Below, piece after piece: positions 25,115 through 35,234 of a DNA stretch of 64,000 bases. The translations under genes and the position numbers were made by a program. The notes under the pieces are model-generated. The model was not told the DNA's origin, made no database searches, and saw nothing but the letters and a program-made list of their open reading frames with translations. This stretch comes from Myxococcus stipitatus (GTDB lineage: Bacteria > Myxococcota > Myxococcia > Myxococcales > Myxococcaceae), in NCBI RefSeq assembly GCF_021412625.1, contig NZ_JAKCFI010000001.1:868001-932000 (forward strand), in the 5' to 3' direction. Numbering within the stretch: position 1 is the stretch's first letter; the number at the start of each line of letters is the position of its first letter.

Positions 25115-26845
25115 GTGCCTTCCCTGACCCGACCCGTTCTTCCCCTGCTGGCGGCCTCCGCGCTGCTCATGGCGGCGGCGCCCGCGCAGGACCCGCGCCT
25201 GGTGCTGCTCGACGCCATGGCGAGCGAGCTGACGCGCAGCCAGCAGCAGCTCAAGCTCCAGAGCCACGAGGCGCCGTACTTCCTGAGCTACCAGCTCAAG
25301 GACTACGACCAGCAGGTCATCGCCGCGCGCTATGGCGCCATCTTCCTCGACGACGGCTACCGCGAGCGGCGGCTGTACGTCGATTCGCGCGTTGGCGGCT
25401 ACGACTTCGACAGCTCCGTGGCGGAGGGCCTGGACTTCAGCTTCTCCACCAAGGGCACCAGCTACACCTCCCGCAAGGAGGGCCCGCTGGACGACTCGCC
25501 GCTGGCGCTGCGCACCGCGCTGTGGCTCATCACGGACGAGAAGTACAAGTCCGCCCTGTTCCAGTACCTGAAGAAGAAGGGCGAGGACGTCTATTCGGTG
25601 GAGGACCCGAAGCGTCCGCCGTCCTTCTCGAAGGAGAAGCCGAGCTCCTTCGTGCAGCCCCGGGTGGCCAACCCCTTCGACCGCGAGCGCTGGCTGAAGC
25701 TGTCGCGCGACGTGTCCGCCCTGTTCAACGCGCACCCGGAGCTGTTCGACTCCGAGGTCCGCGTCACGGCGGACAAGGTGACGCGCCTGTTCGTCTCCAC
25801 CGAGGGCACGCGGCTGGTGACGGAGGAGACGCTCTATGGCCTCCACGTGTCGGCGGTGACGCGCGCGCCGGACGGCCAGCTGCTGGACGACTCGCGCGAC
25901 TTCTATGCGCCCACCGAGGCGGGGCTCCCGGACGACACGCGCGTGCGCGAGGCGGCGGCCAAGGTCATCGAGGAGCTGCTCGCGCTGCGGCAGGCGCCGG
26001 CCATCGACCCGTACACCGGGCCCGCCATCCTCGCGCCCGAGGCCTCCGGCGTCTTGTTCCACGAGGCCGTGGGCCACCGGCTGGAGGGTGACCGGCAGGA
26101 CGGGGACAACGAGGGGAAGACCTTCAAGGGCCAGGTGGGGCGGCAGGTGCTGCCGTCGTTCCTCACCATCGTGGACGACCCCACCCAGCGGATGCTGGCC
26201 GGGGAGCCGCTCAACGGCTTCTACCTGTTCGACGAGGAGGGCGTGAAGGGGCAGAAGGTGACGCTGGTGGAGAAGGGCGTGCTGCGCAACTACCTGCTCG
26301 GCCGCCGTCCCGTGGAGGGCTTCCTCCAGTCCAATGGCCACGGCCGCAGCCAGGGCAACCTCAAGCCGGTGGCGCGCATGGCGAACCTCATCGTGGAGAG
26401 CACGAAGCAGGTGAGCGACGCGAAGCTCAAGCAGATGCTCATCGACGAGGCGAAGCGTCAGGGCAAGCCCTACGGCCTCATCATCCGCGACATCACCGGC
26501 GGCAACACCAACACGTCGAACTACGGCTACCAGGCCTTCAAGGGCGTGCCGCGCATGGTGTACCGCGTGGACGTGAAGACGGGGCAGGAGACGCTGGTGC
26601 GCGGCGTGGAGATCGTCGGCACGCCGCTGTCGGCGGTGAACCGCATCCTGGCCACCGGGCAGAAGCAGGGCATCTTCAACGGTTTCTGCGGCGCGGAGAG
26701 CGGCAACGTCCCCGTGTCCACGGTGGCGCCGGCGGCGCTCCTCCAGGAGATCGAGCTGCAGCGGGCGGTGGAGGGCAAGGACCGGCCGCCCATCCTCTCC
26801 AGCCCCGCGGCCTCGCAGGCGCCCGCGGTCCAGCAGAAGCCCTAG
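25115..26845 (+). CDS. Exported TldD/PmbA-family metalloprotease-like protein
   Basis: A 576-aa product. The TldD signature is clear: LFHEAVGHRLEGDRQDGD provides the HExxxH zinc site, with VDDPTQRM, GEPLNGFYLFDEEGVK, NLIVESTKQVSD and IIRDITGGNTNTSNYGYQ. Unlike cytosolic TldD of Escherichia coli it starts with a signal peptide (PLLAASALLMAAAPAQ), so it should act outside the cytoplasm. The GTG at 25115 is chosen because it opens the signal peptide; the frame from 24998 has no such logic. A TACAGT box ends 7 bases before the GTG. No PmbA-like partner gene is adjacent. Confidence 0.85.
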   Translation: MPSLTRPVLPLLAASALLMAAAPAQDPRLVLLDAMASELTRSQQQLKLQSHEAPYFLSYQLKDYDQQVIAARYGAIFLDDGYRERRLYVDSRVGGYDFDSSVAEGLDFSFSTKGTSYTSRKEGPLDDSPLALRTALWLITDEKYKSALFQYLKKKGEDVYSVEDPKRPPSFSKEKPSSFVQPRVANPFDRERWLKLSRDVSALFNAHPELFDSEVRVTADKVTRLFVSTEGTRLVTEETLYGLHVSAVTRAPDGQLLDDSRDFYAPTEAGLPDDTRVREAAAKVIEELLALRQAPAIDPYTGPAILAPEASGVLFHEAVGHRLEGDRQDGDNEGKTFKGQVGRQVLPSFLTIVDDPTQRMLAGEPLNGFYLFDEEGVKGQKVTLVEKGVLRNYLLGRRPVEGFLQSNGHGRSQGNLKPVARMANLIVESTKQVSDAKLKQMLIDEAKRQGKPYGLIIRDITGGNTNTSNYGYQAFKGVPRMVYRVDVKTGQETLVRGVEIVGTPLSAVNRILATGQKQGIFNGFCGAESGNVPVSTVAPAALLQEIELQRAVEGKDRPPILSSPAASQAPAVQQKP

Positions 26846-26860
26846 AATCGAGGGACGCCG

Positions 26861-27874
26861 ATGCGGGGGGCATGGCACGAGCGGCGCCCGGCAACCCCGG
26901 GCCAGGGGGCGCGGGCAATGGACGCATCCGGGCATCCACGGACGCGCGACGTCCGCGCGTGGGGGAGCGCCCTGGGGTGGCTCCCTCCGGCCGGATGCGT
27001 GGTGCTGGCGCTCCTGTTCGGCGGCGTCGCCGGGGCACAGCCCGAGGCGTGGCTGGAGGTCCGCCACGAGGACGGGCTCGGCGCCTCCGGCACCTGGGGG
27101 CTGCGCTCCGTGGAGTGGGTGTTGGACGGCCAGCCGCTGACGCCGGACGCGAAGGGGGCGCCGCATCCGCTGCCCGTCGGGCTCCGGTCGCTGGACGTGC
27201 GGGCGGTGTACGAGGGGCGCTCGACGTTCTTCTCGTACGTGGAGGGCTACCGGTTCGTCATGCGCGCGCGCGTCACGCTGGACGCGCGTCCGGGCGACAC
27301 GGTGAGCGTCGTCTCGTCCGCCTACGAGGTCGAGGGCCTGACGGTGGAGTGGCAGCGGCGCCCCGCGTTCCTGGTGCGGGGGCAGCCGCAGGGGGCCATC
27401 ATCGGCATCGAGTACGGGCAGGGGCTGGACACCCCGGGCGCGACGGACGTGGCGGCGCGCGCGGTGGACGACGTGCTCGCGCAGGCGCGCCGGTTGTCGA
27501 GCGGCCGGGAGACGGTCGACGCGCCGGGGCGCTGCGAGCTGGGGCCGGTGTACTTCGCGTTCTTCGACACGCGGCTGTCGCCGGAGGCGGAGGTCGCGTT
27601 GCGTCAGGCGGCGGAGTGCCTGCTCCAGCGGCCCGGCCTGCGCGTGCGCCTCCGCGGCCACGCGGACGTGAAGGGCCCCGAGTCCGTCAACGCGACGCTG
27701 GGCCAGGGCCGCGCGCAGTCCGTGGCCGCGAGGCTCCAGTCGCTGGGCGTCTCCGGGGAGCGGCTGCTGCTGGAGACGCGCGGCGCCGAGCAGCCCCCGT
27801 GTCAGGAGGCGACGCCCGAGTGCTTCGCGCGCAGCCGGCGCGTGGAGCTGGTCGCCGAGCCCGCCGGGCCCTGA
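26861..27874 (+). CDS. OmpA-C-domain envelope protein
   Basis: A 337-aa product. The C-terminal 110 residues form an OmpA-like peptidoglycan-binding domain (YFAFFDTRLSPEAEVAL, RLRGHADVKGPESVNATLGQ, RAQSVAARLQSLGV, then ARSRRVELV). A hydrophobic stretch at about 40-58 (PPAGCVVLALLFGGVAGAQ) is a signal peptide if translation starts at the ATG at 26918; the start at 26861 has a GAGGGA ribosome site and gives a long N-region. The middle part is beta-rich and unassigned. It lies 15 bp after the TldD-like gene, probably in the same operon. Confidence 0.8.
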   Translation: MRGAWHERRPATPGQGARAMDASGHPRTRDVRAWGSALGWLPPAGCVVLALLFGGVAGAQPEAWLEVRHEDGLGASGTWGLRSVEWVLDGQPLTPDAKGAPHPLPVGLRSLDVRAVYEGRSTFFSYVEGYRFVMRARVTLDARPGDTVSVVSSAYEVEGLTVEWQRRPAFLVRGQPQGAIIGIEYGQGLDTPGATDVAARAVDDVLAQARRLSSGRETVDAPGRCELGPVYFAFFDTRLSPEAEVALRQAAECLLQRPGLRVRLRGHADVKGPESVNATLGQGRAQSVAARLQSLGVSGERLLLETRGAEQPPCQEATPECFARSRRVELVAEPAGP

Positions 27875-27884
27875 GCGGCGCGCG

Positions 27885-29753
<1,869 letters not shown>

Positions 29754-29778
29754 GGATGAAACCCCCTCGGTCCCCGCT

Positions 29779-29796
29779 CGGGAATCCCCATTCCCG
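29779..29796. promoter_or_regulatory. Inverted repeat in the leader of the hybrid kinase gene
   Basis: CGGGAAT, four C, then ATTCCCG: a perfect 7-bp arm palindrome 26 bases upstream of the kinase ATG. Its position suggests an operator or leader hairpin. The rest of the 141-bp gap to 29895 shows nothing else I can support. Confidence 0.35.
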
Positions 29797-29894
29797 GGCC
29801 GGAAATTTCAGCTCAAGGGGAATTCTGCCATCAGCTTGTTTCCGTCTGCCAGTGTCCGGTTCTGAAAAGTGCACCAGCCACGGGGGGGCGGGCT

Positions 29895-30821
29895 TCAGCG
29901 GGGCGCGGGGGGCGAGAGGGGGCGGGGCGGGGGTGGGCGCAGGGCGCGGCCGCCCTTGAAGCCCCGCCACAGGACGTAGCGGCGGAAGTCGCGGAGGAAG
30001 GCGTCCGGGGGGAGCCCCACGGCCTGGGTGAAGGCCTCCGGGAAGTCGGGGCCCTGGCCCATGGCCTGGAGGATGCCGCGGACGGAGGGTTCGCCGTAGC
30101 GGCGCACGAGGAAGGTGAAGGCGTGGTGGGCGGCGCCGTAGACGATGTCGCTCTCGCCCCGGTAGAGGGTGTCCGCCTGGGTGATGGGGTCCGCGTCGGG
30201 CCGGGCGCCCCAGAAGCGCGCGAGGTCCTCCAGGCTGGGGACGCGGTAGCCCTGTTCGGCGGTGTACGAGGCCATGCCCTCGCGGAACCACAGGGGGATG
30301 CGCTTGCGCGTCCACCCCAGCCGGTCCGAGGCCACCTGATACATCAGGCTGTGGGTGAGCTCGTGCAGCAGCAATTCGTCCACCTGGGCCTGGGGGGCGC
30401 CGATCAGCGTCCAGGTGCGGGGGCTCTGGAGCTCTATCTGCTCGTAGCGGGCCCAGGCGCGCAGGAAGTCGTGGTCCGGGCGGTTGGCGGCGCGCTCGAG
30501 GGCGGCGTGGTTGGGGTGGACGACGATGGTGACGGCGTCGTCGAAGGTGCCCCAGCGCGCGAGCCGGGGCAGGGCGCGCTCCACCGCGAGCACGGCCTGG
30601 GCGGCGGCGGTGGCGTCGCGCGGGTGGTACTCGACGGTGATGGGGGCGCCCGCGGGCGTGGGGCCGGAGACGCGCGCGCCCATCTTCTCGGCCACCTCGG
30701 CGGCGGGCACGTGGGTGCGCAGCGGCGCCGCGCACCCGGCGAGCAACCCGAGCATCAGCACCAGCGCGCGGGGGAGCGTCGCCCCGACTCGCGGCATCCA
30801 TCCCGTCGTCAAGCGCCTCAC
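29895..30821 (-). CDS. Lipoprotein with gluzincin-type zinc peptidase motif
   Basis: A 308-aa predicted lipoprotein. The N-terminus is basic, then hydrophobic, ending in lipobox LLAGC (C30). A zinc peptidase motif HELTHSLMYQ is followed about 20 residues later by WFREGMASYTAE, the third ligand and helix typical of the peptidase-MA-like group. The C-terminal 20 residues are Pro/Arg-rich. The GTG at 30821 overlaps the upstream stop (GTGA), favouring it; an ATG at 30797 (MPRVGATLP) is the alternative and still gives a lipoprotein signal. It is coupled to the enzyme encoded at 30818-31753. Confidence 0.78.
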   Translation of the reverse strand: MRRLTTGWMPRVGATLPRALVLMLGLLAGCAAPLRTHVPAAEVAEKMGARVSGPTPAGAPITVEYHPRDATAAAQAVLAVERALPRLARWGTFDDAVTIVVHPNHAALERAANRPDHDFLRAWARYEQIELQSPRTWTLIGAPQAQVDELLLHELTHSLMYQVASDRLGWTRKRIPLWFREGMASYTAEQGYRVPSLEDLARFWGARPDADPITQADTLYRGESDIVYGAAHHAFTFLVRRYGEPSVRGILQAMGQGPDFPEAFTQAVGLPPDAFLRDFRRYVLWRGFKGGRALRPPPPRPLSPPAPR

Positions 30822-31753
30822 TCCACTCCCAGCCAGCGGGTCACCGCCCGGCCCACGTCCGCGACGGTCCGGAAGGCGTCCACCTCCGGCGCGTCGGGGC
30901 CGAAGTAGAGCACGGGGACGGGGTGGAGGGTGTGTCCGCGTGTGGACAGGTCCTCGACGTTGCCGTGGTCGCTGCACACCAGCACCCGGGCGTCCGGAGG
31001 GCGCCGGGCCACGACGGCGCGTAGGAACGCGTCGAAGGTGTCCAGCGCCAGGTGCGCGGCGGCGAGGTCCTGGGCGTGCCCCGCCTCGTCCGCGAGGTAG
31101 TGCTCGAAGAAGGTGAAGTCCGCGCCGGCCGCGACGCGCCAGAAGATGGCCGCGGCCTCGTCGGGGCTGCGCTCGGGGACCTCCAGGCCATGGGCCCGCG
31201 CGGCGGCGCCGGTGATGTCGTGGACCAGGCCCTCTCCGGCGCGGGCGTCCCGCAGGGTGCGCAGGGGCACGTCCCCGGCGGTGAAGGCCAGCTTGGCGGC
31301 GGAGGGCTTCATGCGGCGCAGGGACTCCGGCGTGAAGGTGAACTCCGGGGGGCGGTCCGTCTCGCGGCGGGGGACGCCGAGCGCGTCGAGGTAGGCGGCG
31401 GGGTAGGCGTTGGCGAAGGTGGCGACCCGTCCGGCGGCCTGGATGCGCTTGATGATGGAGCGCTCCGCGAGCAGGGCGCGCAAGGCGGCGTTGGGGTAGC
31501 CGAGCACGTGGCCGCCCACGAGCGCCGGGGCGGGCTCGCCGGTGAGGATGGCCGTCTGGTTCGACGCGGACTGGGGCCGTCCGCTCACCCCGAAGGTGGT
31601 GTCCACGGCGACGAAGCGGCCCTCGGCGGGCAGCGGCGGCCCGGGCGCGTCCTGGAAGCGGGATAGCAGGTGCTCCCGGTGGGCGAGCGGATTGATGGCC
31701 GGGTCCTTCCGTCCGATGCCCACGCCATCGATGAACAGGAGCGCGACGCGCAC
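30818..31753 (-). CDS. Alkaline-phosphatase-superfamily metalloenzyme
   Basis: A 311-aa protein with the fold signature of phosphopentomutase/phosphoglycerate-mutase relatives: ALLFIDGVGIGRKDP at the N-terminus (metal Asp), SASNQTAILTGEPAP (catalytic Ser/Thr region), FEHYLADEAGHAQD and VCSDHGNVEDLSTRGHT (metal Asp and His). It is shorter than either classical mutase, so the substrate is unknown. The start is probably the GTG at 31753 (MRVALLF). An ATG at 31786 would share bases with the start codon of the divergent gene at 31785. Its stop is coupled to the downstream lipoprotein gene. Confidence 0.78.
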   Translation of the reverse strand: MRVALLFIDGVGIGRKDPAINPLAHREHLLSRFQDAPGPPLPAEGRFVAVDTTFGVSGRPQSASNQTAILTGEPAPALVGGHVLGYPNAALRALLAERSIIKRIQAAGRVATFANAYPAAYLDALGVPRRETDRPPEFTFTPESLRRMKPSAAKLAFTAGDVPLRTLRDARAGEGLVHDITGAAARAHGLEVPERSPDEAAAIFWRVAAGADFTFFEHYLADEAGHAQDLAAAHLALDTFDAFLRAVVARRPPDARVLVCSDHGNVEDLSTRGHTLHPVPVLYFGPDAPEVDAFRTVADVGRAVTRWLGVE

Positions 31754-31784
31754 GGCGGTGGACTGTATCCTCGTTTCCGAACGC

Positions 31785-32870
31785 ATGGCCCTCCACGGCG
31801 ACCTCTTCAGCTACCCGCTTCCCGAGTTCCTTCAATGGTTGGACAGCTCCCGCAAGACGGGCACGCTCCAGCTCTCCTGGGAGGCCGGCGAGCGGAAGCT
31901 CTTCCTGCTCTCCGGGCAGGTGGGGGCCACCGCGTCGGAGGGGCTGCGCGGACGCGTGGCCCGGCTGCTGGCGCTGTCGAAGCTGGCGTCCGGCACCAAG
32001 GTGCTGGCGGCCTTCGACGAGCTGTCGCGCACCCCGGACGTGGACGCGGCCTTCGACGTCCACGGCGTGCAGTCCAAGTGGGTGAGGGACCTGGGGCGCG
32101 AGGAGCTGTTCGCGGCGATGACGGACCTGACCATCGCCGGGCGCGGGACGTTCCACTGGACGGAGGACGCGGACCGCTCCGGTGAGGACTGGGTGCCCTC
32201 GGACATGAGCATCCGCGAGCTGCTCTTCGAATCGCTGCGCTGGGTGGACGAGCAGCCGGACGTGGACAAGGCGCTGCCCATCGATGCGTTGAGCGTGCGC
32301 GCGCTGGCGCCGCCGGGTCCCAACCAGCCTCTCATGCACCGCATCATCCTGGGCCTGTGCGCCACACCCCAGAACCTGGGACGTCTGCGCCTGTCCATGG
32401 GGGTGTCCCGCTCGTCGGTGACGCGGCGGGTGTACGAGCTGTTGCGCTCGAAGCTGGTGGAGGTGGAGGGGGCGCCGCAGGTGGAGGCGGACCCGGTGGC
32501 GGAGATGCTGGAGAAGGGCGCGGTGCTGATGCGCGAGGGTCAGTTCGACGCCGCCGGCATCGTCTGCGCGTCGCTGCTGGCCAGCGACCCCGCGGATCGG
32601 CGCGTCCGCGAGTTCGCCCGGCTGGTGCAGCGCGAGCACGTGGCCGCGCTCTACTCGGACATGCCGCCCCTGCTCATCCCCCTCGTGGTGCACGACCCGC
32701 AGGGCATGTCGCTGCTCAAGCCCGAGGAGCGGCAGATCGCCGGGCTCGTGAGCGGCACGTGGGACGTGTCCACCATCGTCCTGGCCAGCCCCGCGCGCGA
32801 GCTGGAGACGCTCAAGACGCTGGCCAAGCTGCACCGCATGGGGCTCTTGCAGCTCACCGCCCCGCGCTGA
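31785..32870 (+). CDS. DUF4388-type regulator-like protein with winged-helix region
   Basis: A 361-aa cytosolic protein. The N-terminus (GDLFSYPLPEFLQWLDSS, then TGTLQLSWEAGERKLFLLSG) is the DUF4388/PATAN-like domain common in myxobacterial regulators. A middle segment LGLCATPQNLGRLRLSMG followed by SRSSVTRRVYELLRSKLVEV looks like a winged helix, and a similar helical segment closes the protein (LAKLHRMGLLQL). The function is probably protein-protein or regulatory; no catalytic motif is seen. The start ATG at 31785 has no ribosome site. The frame back to 31542 is antisense to the neighbouring enzyme and rejected. Confidence 0.8.
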   Translation: MALHGDLFSYPLPEFLQWLDSSRKTGTLQLSWEAGERKLFLLSGQVGATASEGLRGRVARLLALSKLASGTKVLAAFDELSRTPDVDAAFDVHGVQSKWVRDLGREELFAAMTDLTIAGRGTFHWTEDADRSGEDWVPSDMSIRELLFESLRWVDEQPDVDKALPIDALSVRALAPPGPNQPLMHRIILGLCATPQNLGRLRLSMGVSRSSVTRRVYELLRSKLVEVEGAPQVEADPVAEMLEKGAVLMREGQFDAAGIVCASLLASDPADRRVREFARLVQREHVAALYSDMPPLLIPLVVHDPQGMSLLKPEERQIAGLVSGTWDVSTIVLASPARELETLKTLAKLHRMGLLQLTAPR

Positions 32871-32897
32871 CCCACGCGCGAGGCGGCGGCGCGGGCG

Positions 32898-34073
32898 CTA
32901 CTCCGCGGTGGGCAGGCCCGCCGCGTTGAGGCGCGCGAAGGCCTGCATCAGCACGTAGAGGGCGAAGGCGGCGTCGTCCACGCGCAGGTGCGGCTGGGTG
33001 GCCAGGCCCTGGACGCGCAGCAGGTCGGCGCCGTCCACGCGCAGCAGGAACGCCTGCTGCGCCAGCGAGCCCTCGCCCGCGTAGGCCAGCGCGCGGCGGA
33101 TGGCGTCCGTGCACGCGGTGACGCAGGTGGAGTAGTTGCCGGCCATGAAGGCGGCCTCGGCGGCGCGGGCGTGGTCGAACAGGTCGCCCGGGGCCAGCGC
33201 GCTCGCGGCGCCCAGCAGCTTCGCGCCGGGCTGCGCGGCGGCGGCCACCGGGGGGACGACGGAGATGGGGGCCACCGCGGGCACGGGTTCGACACGCGGC
33301 GGCGGCGCCACCGCGGCGAACGAGCCCGAGGGCCGGTGGGGCACCGGGGCCACCGCGACCGCGGGGCCATGGCTCGCCGGGACGACGGCGGGCGGCTGGC
33401 GGTGTTGCAGGTGCTGCGCGAGCTGCGCCTCCAGGCCGGCGGGCTGGGACGCCCCCACGGGCGTGGCGGGGCGCGGCGGCGGGACGATGCGCTTGGCGCG
33501 CAGGTCCTTGATGACCAGGCGGGTGATGGCCTTGAGCGCGTCGAGCACGCCACGGCCGCTGGTGGCGGCGGTCTCGAAGTCCGGGACGTTGCGCGGGTTG
33601 AGCTCCTTGCGGAGCTCCTCCACGGACAGCACGTTCTCCAGGTCCCGCTTGTTCCACTGCATCACCAGCGGGAAGCGGTCCAGGCGGATGCCGTGCTCGA
33701 AGAGGTTCTCCTCGAGGTTCGCGAGCGACTCGCGGTTGGCGTCCATCGCCTCCGGCTGGGAGTCCGCGACGAAGACGACGCCGTCGGCGCCCTGGAGCAC
33801 CAGCTTGCGCGTGGCGTTGTAGAAGACCTGGCCGGGCACGGTGTAGAGCGCCAGCCGCACGGAGCAGTCGCCCACGCGCTCGACCTTCACGGGGAGGAAG
33901 TCGAAGAAGAGCGTCCGGTCGCCCTCGGTGGCGATGGACATCATCTCGCCCCGGTGCGCGGGGCGGACGGTTTCATAGATCTTCCGCAGCGAGGTCGTCT
34001 TCCCCGACAGGCCAGGCCCGTAGAAGACGATTTTGGCGGCCACCTCGCGGGCCATCAGGTTCACGCTGCTCAC
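32898..34073 (-). CDS. MglA-like small GTPase with long C-terminal extension
   Basis: A 391-aa protein. Residues 1-195 align in register with the polarity GTPase MglA as I know it: P-loop YGPGLSGKTT (K25, T26), TEGDRTLFFDFLP, LYTVPGQVFY (the Thr and Gln positions of MglA T78 and Q82) and QWNKRDLENV. MglA has about 195 residues; this protein adds some 195 more: a Pro/Ala-rich linker (about 200-285) and a helical C-terminal domain (DLFDHARAAEAAFMAGNYST onward) that looks TPR-like. The GTG start at 34073 overlaps the anmK stop (GTGA) and matches the MglA start, so the pair is probably translationally coupled. Confidence 0.88.
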   Translation of the reverse strand: MSSVNLMAREVAAKIVFYGPGLSGKTTSLRKIYETVRPAHRGEMMSIATEGDRTLFFDFLPVKVERVGDCSVRLALYTVPGQVFYNATRKLVLQGADGVVFVADSQPEAMDANRESLANLEENLFEHGIRLDRFPLVMQWNKRDLENVLSVEELRKELNPRNVPDFETAATSGRGVLDALKAITRLVIKDLRAKRIVPPPRPATPVGASQPAGLEAQLAQHLQHRQPPAVVPASHGPAVAVAPVPHRPSGSFAAVAPPPRVEPVPAVAPISVVPPVAAAAQPGAKLLGAASALAPGDLFDHARAAEAAFMAGNYSTCVTACTDAIRRALAYAGEGSLAQQAFLLRVDGADLLRVQGLATQPHLRVDDAAFALYVLMQAFARLNAAGLPTAE

Positions 34074-35224
34074 GGTGTCAGCTTTCCTAGAACGACTCGG
34101 CGCTTCGCGCCAGTCGCGGACGGGACATTCGCCGGAGTTCCCACCAGGAACTCGGCCGCCAGCAGGGCGAACAACGCCGCCTCCTTCGCGCCCTCCGGGA
34201 AGCCCAGCGTATCCAAGGGACGCACCGGGAGGGGAGTCAGTCGCGCTCCCAGTCTCTCCATCAGGTGGGGGTTCCGGGTTCCCCCTCCGGAGACGTACAC
34301 CGCCTCCAGGTGGCTGGCGTGGGGGAGGATCCACCGCTCGCAGGCGCGGGCGACGCTCTCCACGGTGAAGGCGAGCGCGGTGGCCATGAGGTCATGGGGC
34401 TGGCCGGGGAGGCGGGTCCACAGCCGGTCCACGAGCGGGTCGCCGTAGCGCTCGCGCCCGGTGGAGCGGGGGGGCGGCAGGGCGAGGAACGGGTCCGCGA
34501 GCAGTTCCTCCAGCAACTCGGGAATCACCACGCCCCGGCGGGACAGCGCGCCGTCCTGGTCGCAGCGCAGCGTGCCATCCGTCACGCGCCGCGCCAGTCC
34601 GTCCAGCACCATGTTGCCGGGGCCGGTGTCGAAGGCGAGCGTGTCCTCCAGCCGCGGGCCCACGACGGACACGTTGGCGATGCCGCCCAGGTTGAGCAGC
34701 GCGCGCGGGCGCTCGTCGCCGCGGAACAGGACCCAGTCGAGGTAGGGGACGAGCGGCGCGCCATGTCCCCCCGCGGCGACGTCGCGCGTGCGGAAGTCGC
34801 TGACAACGGGCAGGCCGGTGCGCTCGGCGATGACGGCGGGCTCGCCAATCTGGAGCGTGGAGGGCAGGTCGGTGGTGCCCGGCGGGAGGTGGGCCATCGT
34901 CTGCCCGTGCGAGCCGATGGCCGCGACGTCCGACGGCGCCACGTTGGCCCGGGCGAGCACCTCCAGCGCGGCGTGGGCGAAGTGCTCGGCCAGCTCGAAG
35001 TCGAGCTGGCTCAGGCTCGCCGCGTCCTGGGGGGCCAGCATCCGGGCGGAGAGCGCGGGAGGGAAGGGGACGGAGACGTGGGACACGAGCCGCAGGCGCG
35101 CGGTGGCGCCCGTCCCCGTCACCTCGCACAGGGCGGCCTCCACGGCGTCCGCGCTGGTGCCCGACAGCAGGCCCACGCACAGGCGCGCGCGCTGGGCATC
35201 CGGGATGGGAGACGGGAGGCGCAT
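34070..35224 (-). CDS. anmK: Anhydro-N-acetylmuramic acid kinase
   Basis: A 384-aa sugar kinase that converts anhydroMurNAc from cell-wall turnover to MurNAc-6-phosphate using ATP. Family motifs: VGLLSGTSADAVEAALCE (the GTS phosphate loop; most homologues have GTSMDG), AAIGSHGQTMAHLP, STLQIGEPAVIAERTG, VSDFRTRDVAAGGHGAPLVP, LNLGGIANVSV and AVYVSGGGTRNPHLMERL. The ATG at 35224 has TTGGAGGC upstream. It follows murQ by 10 bp, so consecutive steps of murein recycling are co-encoded; it overlaps the GTPase gene by four bases. Confidence 0.94.
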   Translation of the reverse strand: MRLPSPIPDAQRARLCVGLLSGTSADAVEAALCEVTGTGATARLRLVSHVSVPFPPALSARMLAPQDAASLSQLDFELAEHFAHAALEVLARANVAPSDVAAIGSHGQTMAHLPPGTTDLPSTLQIGEPAVIAERTGLPVVSDFRTRDVAAGGHGAPLVPYLDWVLFRGDERPRALLNLGGIANVSVVGPRLEDTLAFDTGPGNMVLDGLARRVTDGTLRCDQDGALSRRGVVIPELLEELLADPFLALPPPRSTGRERYGDPLVDRLWTRLPGQPHDLMATALAFTVESVARACERWILPHASHLEAVYVSGGGTRNPHLMERLGARLTPLPVRPLDTLGFPEGAKEAALFALLAAEFLVGTPANVPSATGAKRRVVLGKLTP

Positions 35225-35234
35225 GCCTCCAAGT

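Noticed and set aside
23639-27661. A 1,340-codon open frame on the minus strand across four plus-strand genes
   Set aside because: His/Arg/Leu-rich composition typical of antisense frames in high-GC DNA; the opposite strand carries well-supported enzymes over the whole span.
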